This document shows positions 35,381 to 46,930 of a stretch of 64,000 nt of DNA, one piece after another; the first letter of the stretch is position 1; each line of letters starts with the position of its first letter. This DNA is from Denitratisoma sp. (lineage in GTDB: Bacteria; Pseudomonadota; Gammaproteobacteria; Burkholderiales; Rhodocyclaceae): NCBI GenBank assembly GCA_032027165.1, contig JAVSMO010000001.1, forward strand, positions 1,662,253-1,726,252. Direction: 5' to 3'. The notes beneath the pieces were generated by a model. It saw only the letters and a program-made list of their open reading frames with translations, was not told the DNA's origin and did no database searches. The translations under genes and the position numbers were made by a program.

Positions 35381-37170
35381 GCCGCCTCGACCTCTCGCTT
35401 CTGCGACGCCTGCTCGGATCCGCCGGCAAACATCCTGCAGAAGCGCATTTCTTCCGGATAAGGAAAGAAGTCGGGCACGAAGCCGTCCAGGATCTTTTGC
35501 TTGGTCAGCTGCCAGAACTCCGGCTCAAGCAAGTCGGCATGGTGTTTCAGGAACATCCGCCGCGTTTCCGGGTTGCCGAGCAGGAAGGTGCCGAACTCCT
35601 CCGGGAAGACGTCGTTGCGGGCCACCGAATACCAGGGCTCGCCGGACATCTCCGCCTCCGGGGTGGGCGCCGGCGGGATGCGGCGGAAATTGCAGTCCGT
35701 CATGTACTCGATCTCGTCGTAGTCGTAGAACACCACGCGGCCAAAGCGGGTCACGCCGAAATTCTTGAAGAGCATGTCGCCGGGGAAGATGTTGGCGTAG
35801 GCCAGTTCCTTGATGGCGTTGCCGTATTCCATGACGGCCGCTTCCCGCTTCTCCTCGTCGGCATTGTCCAGATAGAGGTTGAGTGGCTTCATCCGCCGCT
35901 CGATATACGCATGCTTGATGACAATCTCGTTCTCATCCTCCTCGAGGAGCGATGGGCAATCCCGCCGCAATTCCTCGACAAGCTCCCGGCTGAAGCGGGC
36001 TTTCGGCAGGGCGACGTTGGAAAACTCCAGGGTGTCGGCCATGCGCCCGACCCGGTCGTGCTGCTTCACCAGCAGGTACTTTGCCTTGACGGTGGCATGG
36101 TCGACTTCCTTCGGCGGCGCAAAGACGTCCTTGATCACCTTGAAGACGTAGGGAAAGGAGGGCAGGGTAAACACTGCCATCACCAGGCCGCGAATGCCGG
36201 GTGCAACGATGAACTCGTCCTGCGAATGCCGCAGGTGATGCATGAGGTCGCGATAGAACATCGTCTTGCCCTGCTTCGCCAGGCCGAGCATGGTGTATAG
36301 CTCCGCCTGCGGCTTGTGCGGCATCAGCCCGGAGAGGAACTTTACGTAGGCGGAAGGCACCTCCATGTCCGTCATGAAATAGGCGCGACTGAGGCTGAAC
36401 AGGGTTCGGATCTGCGCCGGATCCATCAATATCGCATCCACGAACAACTGTCCGCGGTCGTCATGCAGGACCGGCACGACGAAGGGGTATTCGTAATCGC
36501 CGTTGATGGCCTTGCCGACGATGTAGGCGCCCTTGTTGCGATAAAAGGCCGAGTGCAACACCTGCAACTGGAAGTTGGCCTCCGCGGTGGGCAGCCTGCC
36601 CCCCATCTGCAGCATGACGGCCTGGATGATGTACTCGACATCGCGATCCAGGTCGGCGAATGGGCACTGCCAGGCGAAATCCTTGCAGATGTCGCGAATG
36701 ACCTGGCGCAGGCCGGTCTTGTTCGGGTAGTAGCTGCGATAGACCGGGGGGTCCGCCTCGATGAAGTCGGTCGACACGCCCGGTCGCACGAAAATGAAGT
36801 CGTTATGGAAATACGTCCGGTGCATGATCTTGCAGAAAACCGAATTGAAAAAGGTTTCCGCAAGCTCCGGCTGCTTGTGGTTGATCAGCAGGCCGATGTA
36901 GAGCAGCTTGGCCAGCTGCCAGGTATTGGCGTCGATCCTGTCCGCACGATACTGGTCCTGCAGGAGTTGCACCGTCTCGTCGACGCGCTCGTCGTAGAAG
37001 GCAATGCGCTCGCGCACGGCGCGTTGCGCCGTCAGCCAGTCGCCCGTCTCGAAACGCATCTTGGCCTGGGCGCTGCTTTCTCGAAACAGGCGGTAATGCT
37101 TGTTGAAACCATCGACCAGGGTCTGGGCAATCGACTGAGCAACCGGATTTTCGCCGGATGGAATATCCAT
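35377..37170 (-). CDS. aceK: isocitrate dehydrogenase kinase/phosphatase
   Basis: A 597-residue bifunctional enzyme that phosphorylates and inactivates NADP-isocitrate dehydrogenase, or reverses this, so steering isocitrate into the glyoxylate shunt. The full length fits the family (about 580-600). The kinase-like core includes [33 protein letters not shown] and the loop [18 protein letters not shown]. It is divergent from icd, its substrate gene, with 159 bases between; aceA lies 6 kb away. rluE overlaps its 3' end. Confidence 0.96.
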   Translation of the reverse strand: MDIPSGENPVAQSIAQTLVDGFNKHYRLFRESSAQAKMRFETGDWLTAQRAVRERIAFYDERVDETVQLLQDQYRADRIDANTWQLAKLLYIGLLINHKQPELAETFFNSVFCKIMHRTYFHNDFIFVRPGVSTDFIEADPPVYRSYYPNKTGLRQVIRDICKDFAWQCPFADLDRDVEYIIQAVMLQMGGRLPTAEANFQLQVLHSAFYRNKGAYIVGKAINGDYEYPFVVPVLHDDRGQLFVDAILMDPAQIRTLFSLSRAYFMTDMEVPSAYVKFLSGLMPHKPQAELYTMLGLAKQGKTMFYRDLMHHLRHSQDEFIVAPGIRGLVMAVFTLPSFPYVFKVIKDVFAPPKEVDHATVKAKYLLVKQHDRVGRMADTLEFSNVALPKARFSRELVEELRRDCPSLLEEDENEIVIKHAYIERRMKPLNLYLDNADEEKREAAVMEYGNAIKELAYANIFPGDMLFKNFGVTRFGRVVFYDYDEIEYMTDCNFRRIPPAPTPEAEMSGEPWYSVARNDVFPEEFGTFLLGNPETRRMFLKHHADLLEPEFWQLTKQKILDGFVPDFFPYPEEMRFCRMFAGGSEQASQKREVEAA

Positions 37171-37329
37171 TTCGTTTTTACCTATGAATCAATGATGCTG
37201 CACTGCGGAGAATAGCGGGAAAGCCCGGCTTGGAGCAACGAAGGGGCGAACTGGCACAAAGATTCAGAAAGGCGGATAATATTATTTTATGGCCTGCTTT
37301 TTCGTCTCACCACTACTGATGGAGTTGCA

Positions 37330-38577
<1,248 letters not shown>

Positions 38578-38585
38578 GTCTGGCG

Positions 38586-38993
38586 ATGAAGACCGAGCGC
38601 AGCGTCGGCGCCATCATGTCGCCCTTCCAGATGGTGGGCGGCGGCGAAACCGTGGATTCGGCCATGCACGTCATGCGCGAGCACGGCCTGAACGCCATCC
38701 TGGTCGAGCCGAACGCCGAAGGCGAGTGGGGCATCATGACCAAGCGCGACGTGCTGCGCAAGATCATCGTGCCCAACCGCCGGCCGGGCGGCATGACGGT
38801 CGACGAGATCGCCAACCGCTATCTCATCACCTGCACGCGCGACACCCCCCTGCTCCATGTCGCGCGGCAGATGATGAACAACGGCATCCGCCGCATCGTC
38901 GTGATGGAACAAGGCGTGCCGCTCGGCATCGTCACCGAGGCGGACCTGTTCCGCCTCGTCGAGCAGTCCGGCTGGGGGGCCGGCGTCGCCTGA
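38586..38993 (+). CDS. CBS-domain pair protein
   Basis: A 135-residue stand-alone protein made of two CBS domains (residues about 8-65 and 75-130, the second with NNGIRRIVVMEQGVPLGIVTEADL). CBS pairs usually bind adenine nucleotides and act as energy sensors. Encoded eight bases after icd and followed by a strong terminator, so it is co-transcribed with icd; a link to carbon-flow control is possible but not shown. The start at 38586 (MKTERSVGAIMSPF) replaces a longer frame that only shadows icd. Confidence 0.85.
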   Translation: MKTERSVGAIMSPFQMVGGGETVDSAMHVMREHGLNAILVEPNAEGEWGIMTKRDVLRKIIVPNRRPGGMTVDEIANRYLITCTRDTPLLHVARQMMNNGIRRIVVMEQGVPLGIVTEADLFRLVEQSGWGAGVA

Positions 38994-39004
38994 GGCCCGT
39001 CACG

Positions 39005-39044
39005 CCAACAAAAAGGGCCGGCCTCCGCCGGCCCTTTTTGTTGG
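39005..39044 (+). terminator. rho-independent terminator of icd-CBS
   Basis: Perfect 18-bp stem (CCAACAAAAAGGGCCGGC with its partner) around CTCC, with an internal CCCTTTTTG arm, placed just after the CBS gene stop. Confidence 0.92.
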
Positions 39045-39068
39045 CCGCGGCAAACAGAAAAAAAGAAA

Positions 39069-39097
39069 AAGCCCGCATCCCGCAAGGGAACGGGCTT
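39069..39097 (-). terminator. rho-independent terminator of the csp gene
   Basis: On the minus strand AAGCCCG and CGGGCTT pair around a 15-base loop that holds a further CCCTTGCGGG stem. The T-rich tail TTTCTTTT follows, 59 bases beyond the csp stop. Confidence 0.75.
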
Positions 39098-39155
39098 CCG
39101 CAAATCCGGATTGCCAACCGGCTGCGGGCGCACCCGCAACCGGCCCAAAGCCGCC

Positions 39156-39359
39156 TTAGGCAGCCTGGATGTTCGAGGCTTGCTTGCCTTTCGGACCCTG
39201 CGTCACCTCGAAGGAGACTTTCTGCCCCTCCTTGAGCGTCTTGAAGCCGCCCATCTGGATCGCCGAGAAATGGGCGAACAGATCCTCGCTGCCGTCATCC
39301 GGCGTGATGAATCCGTAACCCTTGGCGTCGTTGAACCACTTGACAGTACCTGTTGCCAT
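39156..39359 (-). CDS. cspA: cold-shock-domain protein
   Basis: A 67-residue single cold-shock domain ([23 protein letters not shown]...). The two nucleic-acid-binding motifs KGYGFIT and DLFAHF are complete. It binds single-stranded RNA/DNA and acts as an RNA chaperone. GAGGAAAGAG just before the ATG gives a strong ribosome binding site. The upstream spacer allows a long leader, as is usual for csp genes; the longer open frame through it is not real. Confidence 0.95.
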   Translation of the reverse strand: MATGTVKWFNDAKGYGFITPDDGSEDLFAHFSAIQMGGFKTLKEGQKVSFEVTQGPKGKQASNIQAA

Positions 39360-39721
39360 AAAGCTCTTTCCTCGTGTTAAACGTCTTGGCCGGGCATCAT
39401 CAATTCGATGAGCCCGGATGTTTGTTTTGAAAGCACGCGACAACCACGGGAGCGAAGCGGGATTCGGGAAGAAACACGGCGTCCAACCAGCGGTATTGCA
39501 TAGACTTTGTGACAAACACGCATTGATTTTTACGCCAAACAAATATGGCGCGTCAAGACCTTTGCCGGCTTTTTTCATGCTGCATAACAGCAATTTGTAG
39601 CTTTTTGACACGCCCACGCGCGGCTGCACTTTTACGCATGTGCGAGCCGCCCCGCATCCCGCATCCGCTGCCGTTCCTCGCGGCGTGTTGCAGATTCGCT
39701 TTTTCTGATTAGAATTGAATC
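39360..39721. other. 362-base spacer: csp leader and clpS promoter
   Basis: This divergent region holds the untranslated leader of csp on the minus strand, including a GCTCATCGAATTGATGA-type stem near 39395..39417, and the clpS promoter at its plus-strand end. A TTGTAGCTTTTTGACA stretch (about 39594) is AT-rich. No further gene is visible. Confidence 0.5.
39688..39715 (+). promoter_or_regulatory. sigma-70-like promoter of clpS, probably leaderless
   Basis: TTGCAG - 16 bases - TAGAAT, with the -10 ending six bases before the clpS ATG (39722). Transcription would begin at or next to the start codon, and no ribosome binding site is present. Confidence 0.6.
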
Positions 39722-40030
39722 ATGGCTACGCGCAAGCAGAGCGAATCGGTGCTCGAAGCGGAGCGGACCAAGACCAAGCCGCCGCCGCTGTTCAAGGTTT
39801 TGCTGTTAAATGACGATTACACGCCCATGGACTTCGTGGTCGTCGTGCTGCAAAGATTTTTCGGCATGAATCGCGAACAAGCGACGCGGATCATGCTCAA
39901 AGTGCATAAGGAAGGTGTCGGCACCTGCGGCATCTTCCCGCGGGATGTGGCCGCCACCAAGGTCGAACTGGTGACCGGCTTCGCCCGGGAGCACCAGCAT
40001 CCGCTGGCGTGCGTCATGGAGGAAAGTTGA
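39722..40030 (+). CDS. clpS: ATP-dependent Clp protease adaptor ClpS
   Basis: A 102-residue adaptor that hands N-degron substrates (N-terminal Phe, Leu, Trp, Tyr) to ClpAP. The core [21 protein letters not shown] holds the substrate-pocket Asn-Asp-Asp, and the ending [16 protein letters not shown] is standard. It lies one base upstream of clpA, its partner, forming a two-gene operon ended by a terminator. Confidence 0.96.
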   Translation: MATRKQSESVLEAERTKTKPPPLFKVLLLNDDYTPMDFVVVVLQRFFGMNREQATRIMLKVHKEGVGTCGIFPRDVAATKVELVTGFAREHQHPLACVMEES

Positions 40031-40031
40031 G

Positions 40032-42296
<2,265 letters not shown>

Positions 42297-42315
42297 TTTC
42301 CGCCACGCCTTGACC

Positions 42316-42347
42316 AACGGCGGCTAGAATGCCGCCGTTTCTTTTTT
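42316..42347 (+). terminator. rho-independent terminator of clpSA
   Basis: Perfect stem AACGGCGGC / GCCGCCGTT with a TAGAAT loop and a TCTTTTTT tail, 20 bases after the clpA stop. The loop resembles a -10 element, but no -35 fits. Confidence 0.88.
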
Positions 42348-42358
42348 CGGAGCCGCAA

Positions 42359-42856
42359 ATGGATTTCCAAACCGCCGATCTCTGCGACAAATACGAAGAA
42401 CAAGTGCGTGCCGGCCAGGTGCGCGTAATCGAGCCGATGCTGAATGCCTACGGCGGGCGCGATGCCTTCCACGGCCGCATCGCCACGCTGAAACTCTTCG
42501 AGGACAACTCCCTCGTGCGCAAGGCGCTGGAATCCGATGGCGGAGGCCGCGTGCTGGTCATCGACGGCGGCGGCAGCCTGCGCTGCGCCCTGGTCGGCGA
42601 CCAGCTGGCGGCGCTCGGCGTGAAGAACGGCTGGGCCGGCATCGTCGTGTACGGCTGCATCCGCGATTCACGCGCCATCGGCGAGATGGACATCGGCGTG
42701 ATGGCGCTCGACACGCATCCGCTGAAGAGCATCAAGAAAAATGTGGGCGAGACCGAAATCGCCGTCAGCTTCGGCGGCACCACCTTCACACCCGGCCACT
42801 ACCTGTATGCCGACGAGGACGGCATCCTGGTGTCGCCGACCGAACTCCAGCCCTGA
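42359..42856 (+). CDS. rraA: RraA-family protein (ribonuclease E regulator / aldolase-like)
   Basis: A 165-residue RraA-like protein starting MDFQTADLCDKYEEQVR, with GGGGSLRCALVGDQLA-type ring-fold text and VYGCIRDSRAIGEMDIGVMAL. In E. coli RraA binds RNase E and lowers its activity; many homologues are instead divalent-metal 4-hydroxy-4-methyl-2-oxoglutarate aldolases. The G-x-R-D (CIRD) residues used for aldolase catalysis are present, so either function is possible. The start at 42359 is chosen by homology. Confidence 0.88.
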   Translation: MDFQTADLCDKYEEQVRAGQVRVIEPMLNAYGGRDAFHGRIATLKLFEDNSLVRKALESDGGGRVLVIDGGGSLRCALVGDQLAALGVKNGWAGIVVYGCIRDSRAIGEMDIGVMALDTHPLKSIKKNVGETEIAVSFGGTTFTPGHYLYADEDGILVSPTELQP

Positions 42857-43174
42857 CCCCCTCCCCGCCGTACCGTGGGGACTGACTTCTGGTTCCGGCA
42901 AACGCTTGCTCACGCGGGCGTTTGCCATGCCTGAAACTTCGTTTTGCTGCGACGCAGCAGGCGTTTCATTTCACGAAATGAACGGAGTTTTATAATCCGG
43001 TAAATTTCTTGCAATACTATGTTAATTAAAGAAAAATAAATTATATATAAGACTTGGTTTTCTGTTGTTGCTGCGCAAAATCCCCTCTATACTTTCGCCC
43101 TGAAACAACCGCCGTCCGGCGCCCCTCCGGGCGGGCCTTTTTCAAACACCCACGCACTGACGAAGAGGATTGCG
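42857..43174. other. 318-base AT-rich regulatory region upstream of aceA
   Basis: Between rraA and aceA. Its first part holds a near copy of the dispersed motif on the minus strand (42866..42889, GAAGTCAG-N11-CGGCG). A GTTTCATTTCACGAAATGAAC inverted repeat lies near 42963..42982, given here by position and core TTTCATTTC / GAAATGAA. A strongly AT-rich stretch (about 43010-43050) precedes the aceA promoter. No gene is seen. Confidence 0.55.
43065..43093 (+). promoter_or_regulatory. sigma-70 promoter of aceA, with leader hairpin
   Basis: TTGTTG - 17 bases - TATACT. The leader of about 75 bases contains GCCC-CTCC-GGGC (43121..43132) followed by GGGCCTTTTT, which could fold into a short terminator-like hairpin before the aceA ribosome binding site (AGAGGA). 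Confidence 0.6.
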
Positions 43175-44485
43175 ATGAACAACGAACTCGAAGTTGCCAA
43201 GCTCAAGAAGGAATGGGCCGAGAACCCCCGCTGGAAGAACATCAAGCGCGGCTACACCGCAGAGGATGTCGTCAGGCTGCGCGGCTCCCTGCAGATCGAG
43301 CACACCCTGGCCCGTCGCGGCGCCGAGAAGCTGTGGAACCTGGTGAACAGCGAGCCCTTCGTCAACGCCTTGGGCGCCCTCACCGGCAACCAGGCCATGC
43401 AGCAGGTCAAGGCCGGCCTGAAGGCCATCTACCTCTCGGGCTGGCAGGTCGCCGGCGACGCCAACATTGCCGGCGAGATGTATCCCGACCAGTCGCTCTA
43501 CCCGGCCAACTCGGTGCCGCTGGTGGTCAAGCGCATCAACAACACCTTCCAGCGCTGCGACCAGATCCAGTGGTCCGAGGGCAAGCGCCCGGGCGATGAA
43601 GGCTACCTCGACTTCTTCGCGCCAATCGTCGCCGACGCCGAAGCCGGCTTCGGAGGCGTGCTGAACGCCTTCGAACTGATGAAGGCCATGATCGAAGCCG
43701 GCGCCGCCGGCGTGCACTGGGAAGACCAACTCGCCTCCGTGAAGAAGTGCGGCCACATGGGCGGCAAGGTGCTCGTGCCCTCGCGCGAAGCCGTCGCCAA
43801 GCTGGTCGCCGCGCGCCTCGCTGCCGACGTCATGGGCGTGCCGACCCTGGTCATCGCCCGCACCGACGCCGAGGCCGCCGACCTGCTGACCTCCGACGTC
43901 GACGCCAACGACAAGCCGTTCTGCACCGGCGAGCGCACCGTCGAGGGTTTCTACAAGACCAAGCCCGGCATCGACCAGGCCATCTCGCGCGGCCTCGCCT
44001 ACGCACCCTATGCCGACCTGGTGTGGTGCGAGACCGGCAAGCCGGACCTCGCCTTCGCCAAGAAATTCGCCGAAGGCATCCACAAGCAGTTCCCCGGCAA
44101 GCTGCTCGCCTACAACTGCTCGCCTTCCTTCAACTGGAAGAAGAATCTGGACGACGCCACCATCGCCAAGTTCCAGAAGGAACTCGGCGCCATGGGCTAC
44201 AAGTTCCAGTTCATCACCCTGGCCGGCTTCCACAGCCTCAACTACTCGATGTTCAACCTGGCCCACGGCTATGCCCGCAACCAGATGAGTGCATTCGTCG
44301 AGTTGCAGGAGGCCGAGTTCGCCGCCGCCGAGAAGGGCTTCACGGCCGTCAAGCACCAGCGCGAAGTCGGCACCGGCTACTTCGACGCCGTCACCACGAC
44401 CATCGAGCGCGACGCCTCCACCGCCGCCCTCAAGGGCTCGACGGAAGACGAGCAGTTCTTCGACAAGAAGGCTGCCAGCCACTGA
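43175..44485 (+). CDS. aceA: isocitrate lyase
   Basis: A 436-residue glyoxylate-shunt enzyme splitting isocitrate into succinate and glyoxylate. The catalytic motif [13 protein letters not shown] carries Cys192, and [16 protein letters not shown] and [13 protein letters not shown] are conserved active-site segments. The start has a fair ribosome binding site (GAGGA). It stands alone with its own promoter and terminator; partner genes aceK/icd and aceB lie elsewhere in the window. Confidence 0.97.
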   Translation: MNNELEVAKLKKEWAENPRWKNIKRGYTAEDVVRLRGSLQIEHTLARRGAEKLWNLVNSEPFVNALGALTGNQAMQQVKAGLKAIYLSGWQVAGDANIAGEMYPDQSLYPANSVPLVVKRINNTFQRCDQIQWSEGKRPGDEGYLDFFAPIVADAEAGFGGVLNAFELMKAMIEAGAAGVHWEDQLASVKKCGHMGGKVLVPSREAVAKLVAARLAADVMGVPTLVIARTDAEAADLLTSDVDANDKPFCTGERTVEGFYKTKPGIDQAISRGLAYAPYADLVWCETGKPDLAFAKKFAEGIHKQFPGKLLAYNCSPSFNWKKNLDDATIAKFQKELGAMGYKFQFITLAGFHSLNYSMFNLAHGYARNQMSAFVELQEAEFAAAEKGFTAVKHQREVGTGYFDAVTTTIERDASTAALKGSTEDEQFFDKKAASH

Positions 44486-44502
44486 GTCTCGTACGCTTCG
44501 GG

Positions 44503-44532
44503 AAAAAGCCACCCTGCGGGGTGGCTTTTTTT
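44503..44532 (+). terminator. rho-independent terminator of aceA
   Basis: Stem AAAAAGCCACCC / GGGTGGCTTTTT with a TGCG loop and a T-run, 18 bases after the aceA stop. Confidence 0.93.
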
Positions 44533-44564
44533 CGCAGGTAGAATGGCAGCCGAAAGGAGTCCCG

Positions 44565-45038
44565 ATGAAACGCACCCTGCTTGCACTCGCCATGGCGCTT
44601 GGCGCGGCGCTCCCCGCCCGCGCCGAAACCCTCGCCTGCCCCGATGCGGCCGCCGCCGTGCAGGTCGCCACCTGTCCTTCGGAAGAGGAGTTGAAATACA
44701 CCTACACCGGCTTTTGCGCCGACAACGCGCGCATGTACGGCAAGGACAAGGAAACCTGCGCCACCTACGAGAGCTACCGCAAGGCGAAGAACATCGCGCT
44801 GTGGGAGTCGAAGGACGGCGCCTTCCAGGCCTATATATCTTGCGACCTGCCGGCCGGCACGCTGAACAGGCTCAAGCCCATGTCCATCGCCGCCACCCGG
44901 CAAGGCAAGCTGACGCGCCTCGCCTGCAGCTACCCGGAAGGCGTGACCTTCACCTACCGCACCAAGGCCGAATGCAAGGTGCGGGGCGACGGCAACTGCG
45001 CCGTCGATCCGGCCGCCTGCCAGGCCGACTGCAATTGA
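44565..45038 (+). CDS. exported cysteine-rich hypothetical protein
   Basis: Not recognised. A 157-residue protein with a signal peptide (RTLLALAMALGAALPARA) and ten cysteines in the mature part, an even number that suggests five disulfides in the periplasm. A clear ribosome binding site (AAAGGAG, 44553..44559) supports the start. It follows the aceA terminator, so it is a separate unit. No catalytic motif is visible. Confidence 0.72.
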   Translation: MKRTLLALAMALGAALPARAETLACPDAAAAVQVATCPSEEELKYTYTGFCADNARMYGKDKETCATYESYRKAKNIALWESKDGAFQAYISCDLPAGTLNRLKPMSIAATRQGKLTRLACSYPEGVTFTYRTKAECKVRGDGNCAVDPAACQADCN

Positions 45039-45074
45039 GCCTGGTATAACGGGCCGACCATACGGAACAAAGGG

Positions 45075-45111
45075 TTGCGAGCCAATTCGTGCGCGAGTAG
45101 ACTGCGCAGTC
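45075..45111 (+). promoter_or_regulatory. tetR-efflux operon promoter with overlapping palindromic operator
   Basis: TTGCGA (45075..45080) - 17 bases - TAGACT (45098..45103). A perfect 12-bp palindrome GACTGCGCAGTC (45100..45111) covers the end of the -10 and the start point, where a bound TetR dimer would block transcription. Confidence 0.6.
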
Positions 45112-45140
45112 CAATCACTCCGCATGTATGCCTGCCAGGT

Positions 45141-45773
45141 ATGGCCGCTCCTCCCGCAGCTGCTCCCGATGATTGCCGCTCGCGCCTGTTGTCCGCGGCC
45201 CATGCGGCCTTCCTCGAGGAAGGCTATCGCGCCAGCGTCGATCGCATCGCCGCCCGTGCCGGCGTGGCGAAGCAGACTTTCTACAACCACTTCCCGCACA
45301 AGGCCGACCTGTTCGGCGAGGTGATCCGCCAGGCGACAGCCGACCTGCTGATCGCGCTCGACGACGACGGCCGGAACCTGCGCGAACGACTGACCCGCTT
45401 CGGCATCGTCTATCGCGACAAGGCGCTGAGCGCCGCCGGACTCGGATTGTTCCGCGTGCTCGCCGCAGAGGCGGCGCGCTTTCCCGACCTCGCGAAGACG
45501 GTCTACCGGACCGGACCGGCGCGCACCACCGCGCGACTCGCCGCCGTCCTGCAGGCCGCCATGGACCGCGGCGAACTGCGCGACACCGATGCCGACTTCG
45601 CCGCCACCACCCTGCTGTCGATGCTGGTGGGCGCCGAGCGCACCCGCTTCCTCTTTTCCGGCGAACAACCGCCGCGCACGAATTCAATGCGCGCCGGTGA
45701 AATCGTCGATTGCTTCCTGCGCGCCTTCGCGCCGGAAAACTCCCCCCTCGCCGCCGAACGGAACATTCCATGA
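45141..45773 (+). CDS. TetR/AcrR-family transcriptional regulator
   Basis: A 210-residue repressor. The helix-turn-helix is at about residues 15-60 (LLSAAHAAFLEEGYRASVDRIAARAGVAKQTFYNHF, read in part), followed by a helical ligand-binding domain. It is encoded directly upstream of, and overlaps by four bases (ATGA), an RND efflux operon, so it is the likely local repressor responding to an efflux substrate. The start at 45141 gives a normal N-terminus; the open frame begins upstream at 45075. Confidence 0.9.
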   Translation: MAAPPAAAPDDCRSRLLSAAHAAFLEEGYRASVDRIAARAGVAKQTFYNHFPHKADLFGEVIRQATADLLIALDDDGRNLRERLTRFGIVYRDKALSAAGLGLFRVLAAEAARFPDLAKTVYRTGPARTTARLAAVLQAAMDRGELRDTDADFAATTLLSMLVGAERTRFLFSGEQPPRTNSMRAGEIVDCFLRAFAPENSPLAAERNIP

Positions 45774-46927
45774 GAAACAAGCACACCTTGCTCGCTCTGC
45801 TGACCGCCGCGCTGCTCGCGGCCGCCTGCGGCAACGGCGACAACAAGGCGCCGGCCGCCGCCGCGCCCGCCGGCGGCATGCCGCCGCCCCCCGAGGTCGA
45901 CGTGATCACCGTGTCCGTCGGCAGCGCCACACTCACCCAGGACCTGCCGGGGCGGCTGCAGGCGGTCCGCTCGGCACAGGTCCGTGCACGCGTCGAAGGC
46001 GTACTGGAAAAGCGGCTCTACAAGGAGGGCAGCGACATCGCCGCCGGGACGCCGCTGTTCCAGATCGACGCCCGTACCTACCAGGCGGCCGCCGCTGCGG
46101 CTGCCGCCGACGTGGCGGCGGCCAAGGCCACCTTCGAACGCTACAAGCCGCTGCTGGAGACACGGGCGGTCAGCCAGCAGGAATACGACGGGGCACTGGC
46201 GCGCTACAAGCAGGCCGAGGCGGCGCTGGCGCGCGCCCGGCTCGACCTCGAGAATGCCGTGCCGCGCGCGCCCATCTCGGGCCGCGCCGGCCGCGCACTG
46301 GTCACCGAGGGCGCCCTCGTCGGCAAGGGCGAAGCCACACATCTGGTCACCATCGAGCAACTCGACCCGGTCCGCGTCGAGTTCTCGCAAACCTATTCCG
46401 ACGTGCTGCGGTTGCAGCAGGCGGTGAAGGCCGGCACGCAAAAGAAATCGGATTCGGCCGAGGTCCAGTTGCTGCTGGAGGACGGCTCGATCTACCCGGA
46501 AAAGGGCCGGCTGCTGTTCGCCGACATGGCCGTCGACCCGGCCAGCGGCGCCGTGGTGCTGCGCGCCGAGTTCCCGAACCCAAGGCGCGAACTGCTGCCC
46601 GGCACCTTCGTGCGCGTGCGCTTCCCGCAGGCCGATCTCGACAAGGCCATCCGCGTGCCGCAGCGCGCCGTGCAGGGCGGTCCCGGCGGCCAGATGGTGA
46701 TGACCGTCGACGCCGAGGGCAAGGTGGTCCCGCGGCCGATCACGACCGGCACGATGGCCGGTCCCGACTTCATCGTCACCGGCGGCCTCCAGGGCGGCGA
46801 ACAGGTGATCGTCAACGGCCTGCAGAAGGCGCGCCCCGGCAGCATCGTGAAGCCGGTGCCGTGGAACCCCGGCACGCCCCTCCTGCCAGGAGCGCCGACT
46901 GCGCCGCCGGCAGCCGAAAAGAAGTAA
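45770..46927 (+). CDS. RND efflux periplasmic adaptor lipoprotein (AcrA/MexA type)
   Basis: A 385-residue membrane-fusion protein. The signal peptide ends in a lipobox-like LAAAC, so the mature protein is probably lipid-anchored in the periplasm. The order is a beta-barrel/lipoyl half (VRARVEGVLEKRLYKEGSDI), an Ala-rich alpha-hairpin (residues about 100-165), the second lipoyl half (APISGRAGRALVTEGALVG) and the membrane-proximal domain. It links the RND pump to the outer-membrane channel encoded next. Confidence 0.94.
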   Translation: MRNKHTLLALLTAALLAAACGNGDNKAPAAAAPAGGMPPPPEVDVITVSVGSATLTQDLPGRLQAVRSAQVRARVEGVLEKRLYKEGSDIAAGTPLFQIDARTYQAAAAAAAADVAAAKATFERYKPLLETRAVSQQEYDGALARYKQAEAALARARLDLENAVPRAPISGRAGRALVTEGALVGKGEATHLVTIEQLDPVRVEFSQTYSDVLRLQQAVKAGTQKKSDSAEVQLLLEDGSIYPEKGRLLFADMAVDPASGAVVLRAEFPNPRRELLPGTFVRVRFPQADLDKAIRVPQRAVQGGPGGQMVMTVDAEGKVVPRPITTGTMAGPDFIVTGGLQGGEQVIVNGLQKARPGSIVKPVPWNPGTPLLPGAPTAPPAAEKK

Positions 46928-46930
46928 GCC

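Noticed and set aside
42325..42330. TAGAAT before rraA as a promoter, with TTGACC upstream
   Set aside because: The spacer would be only nine bases, and the hexamer is the loop of a perfect terminator stem.
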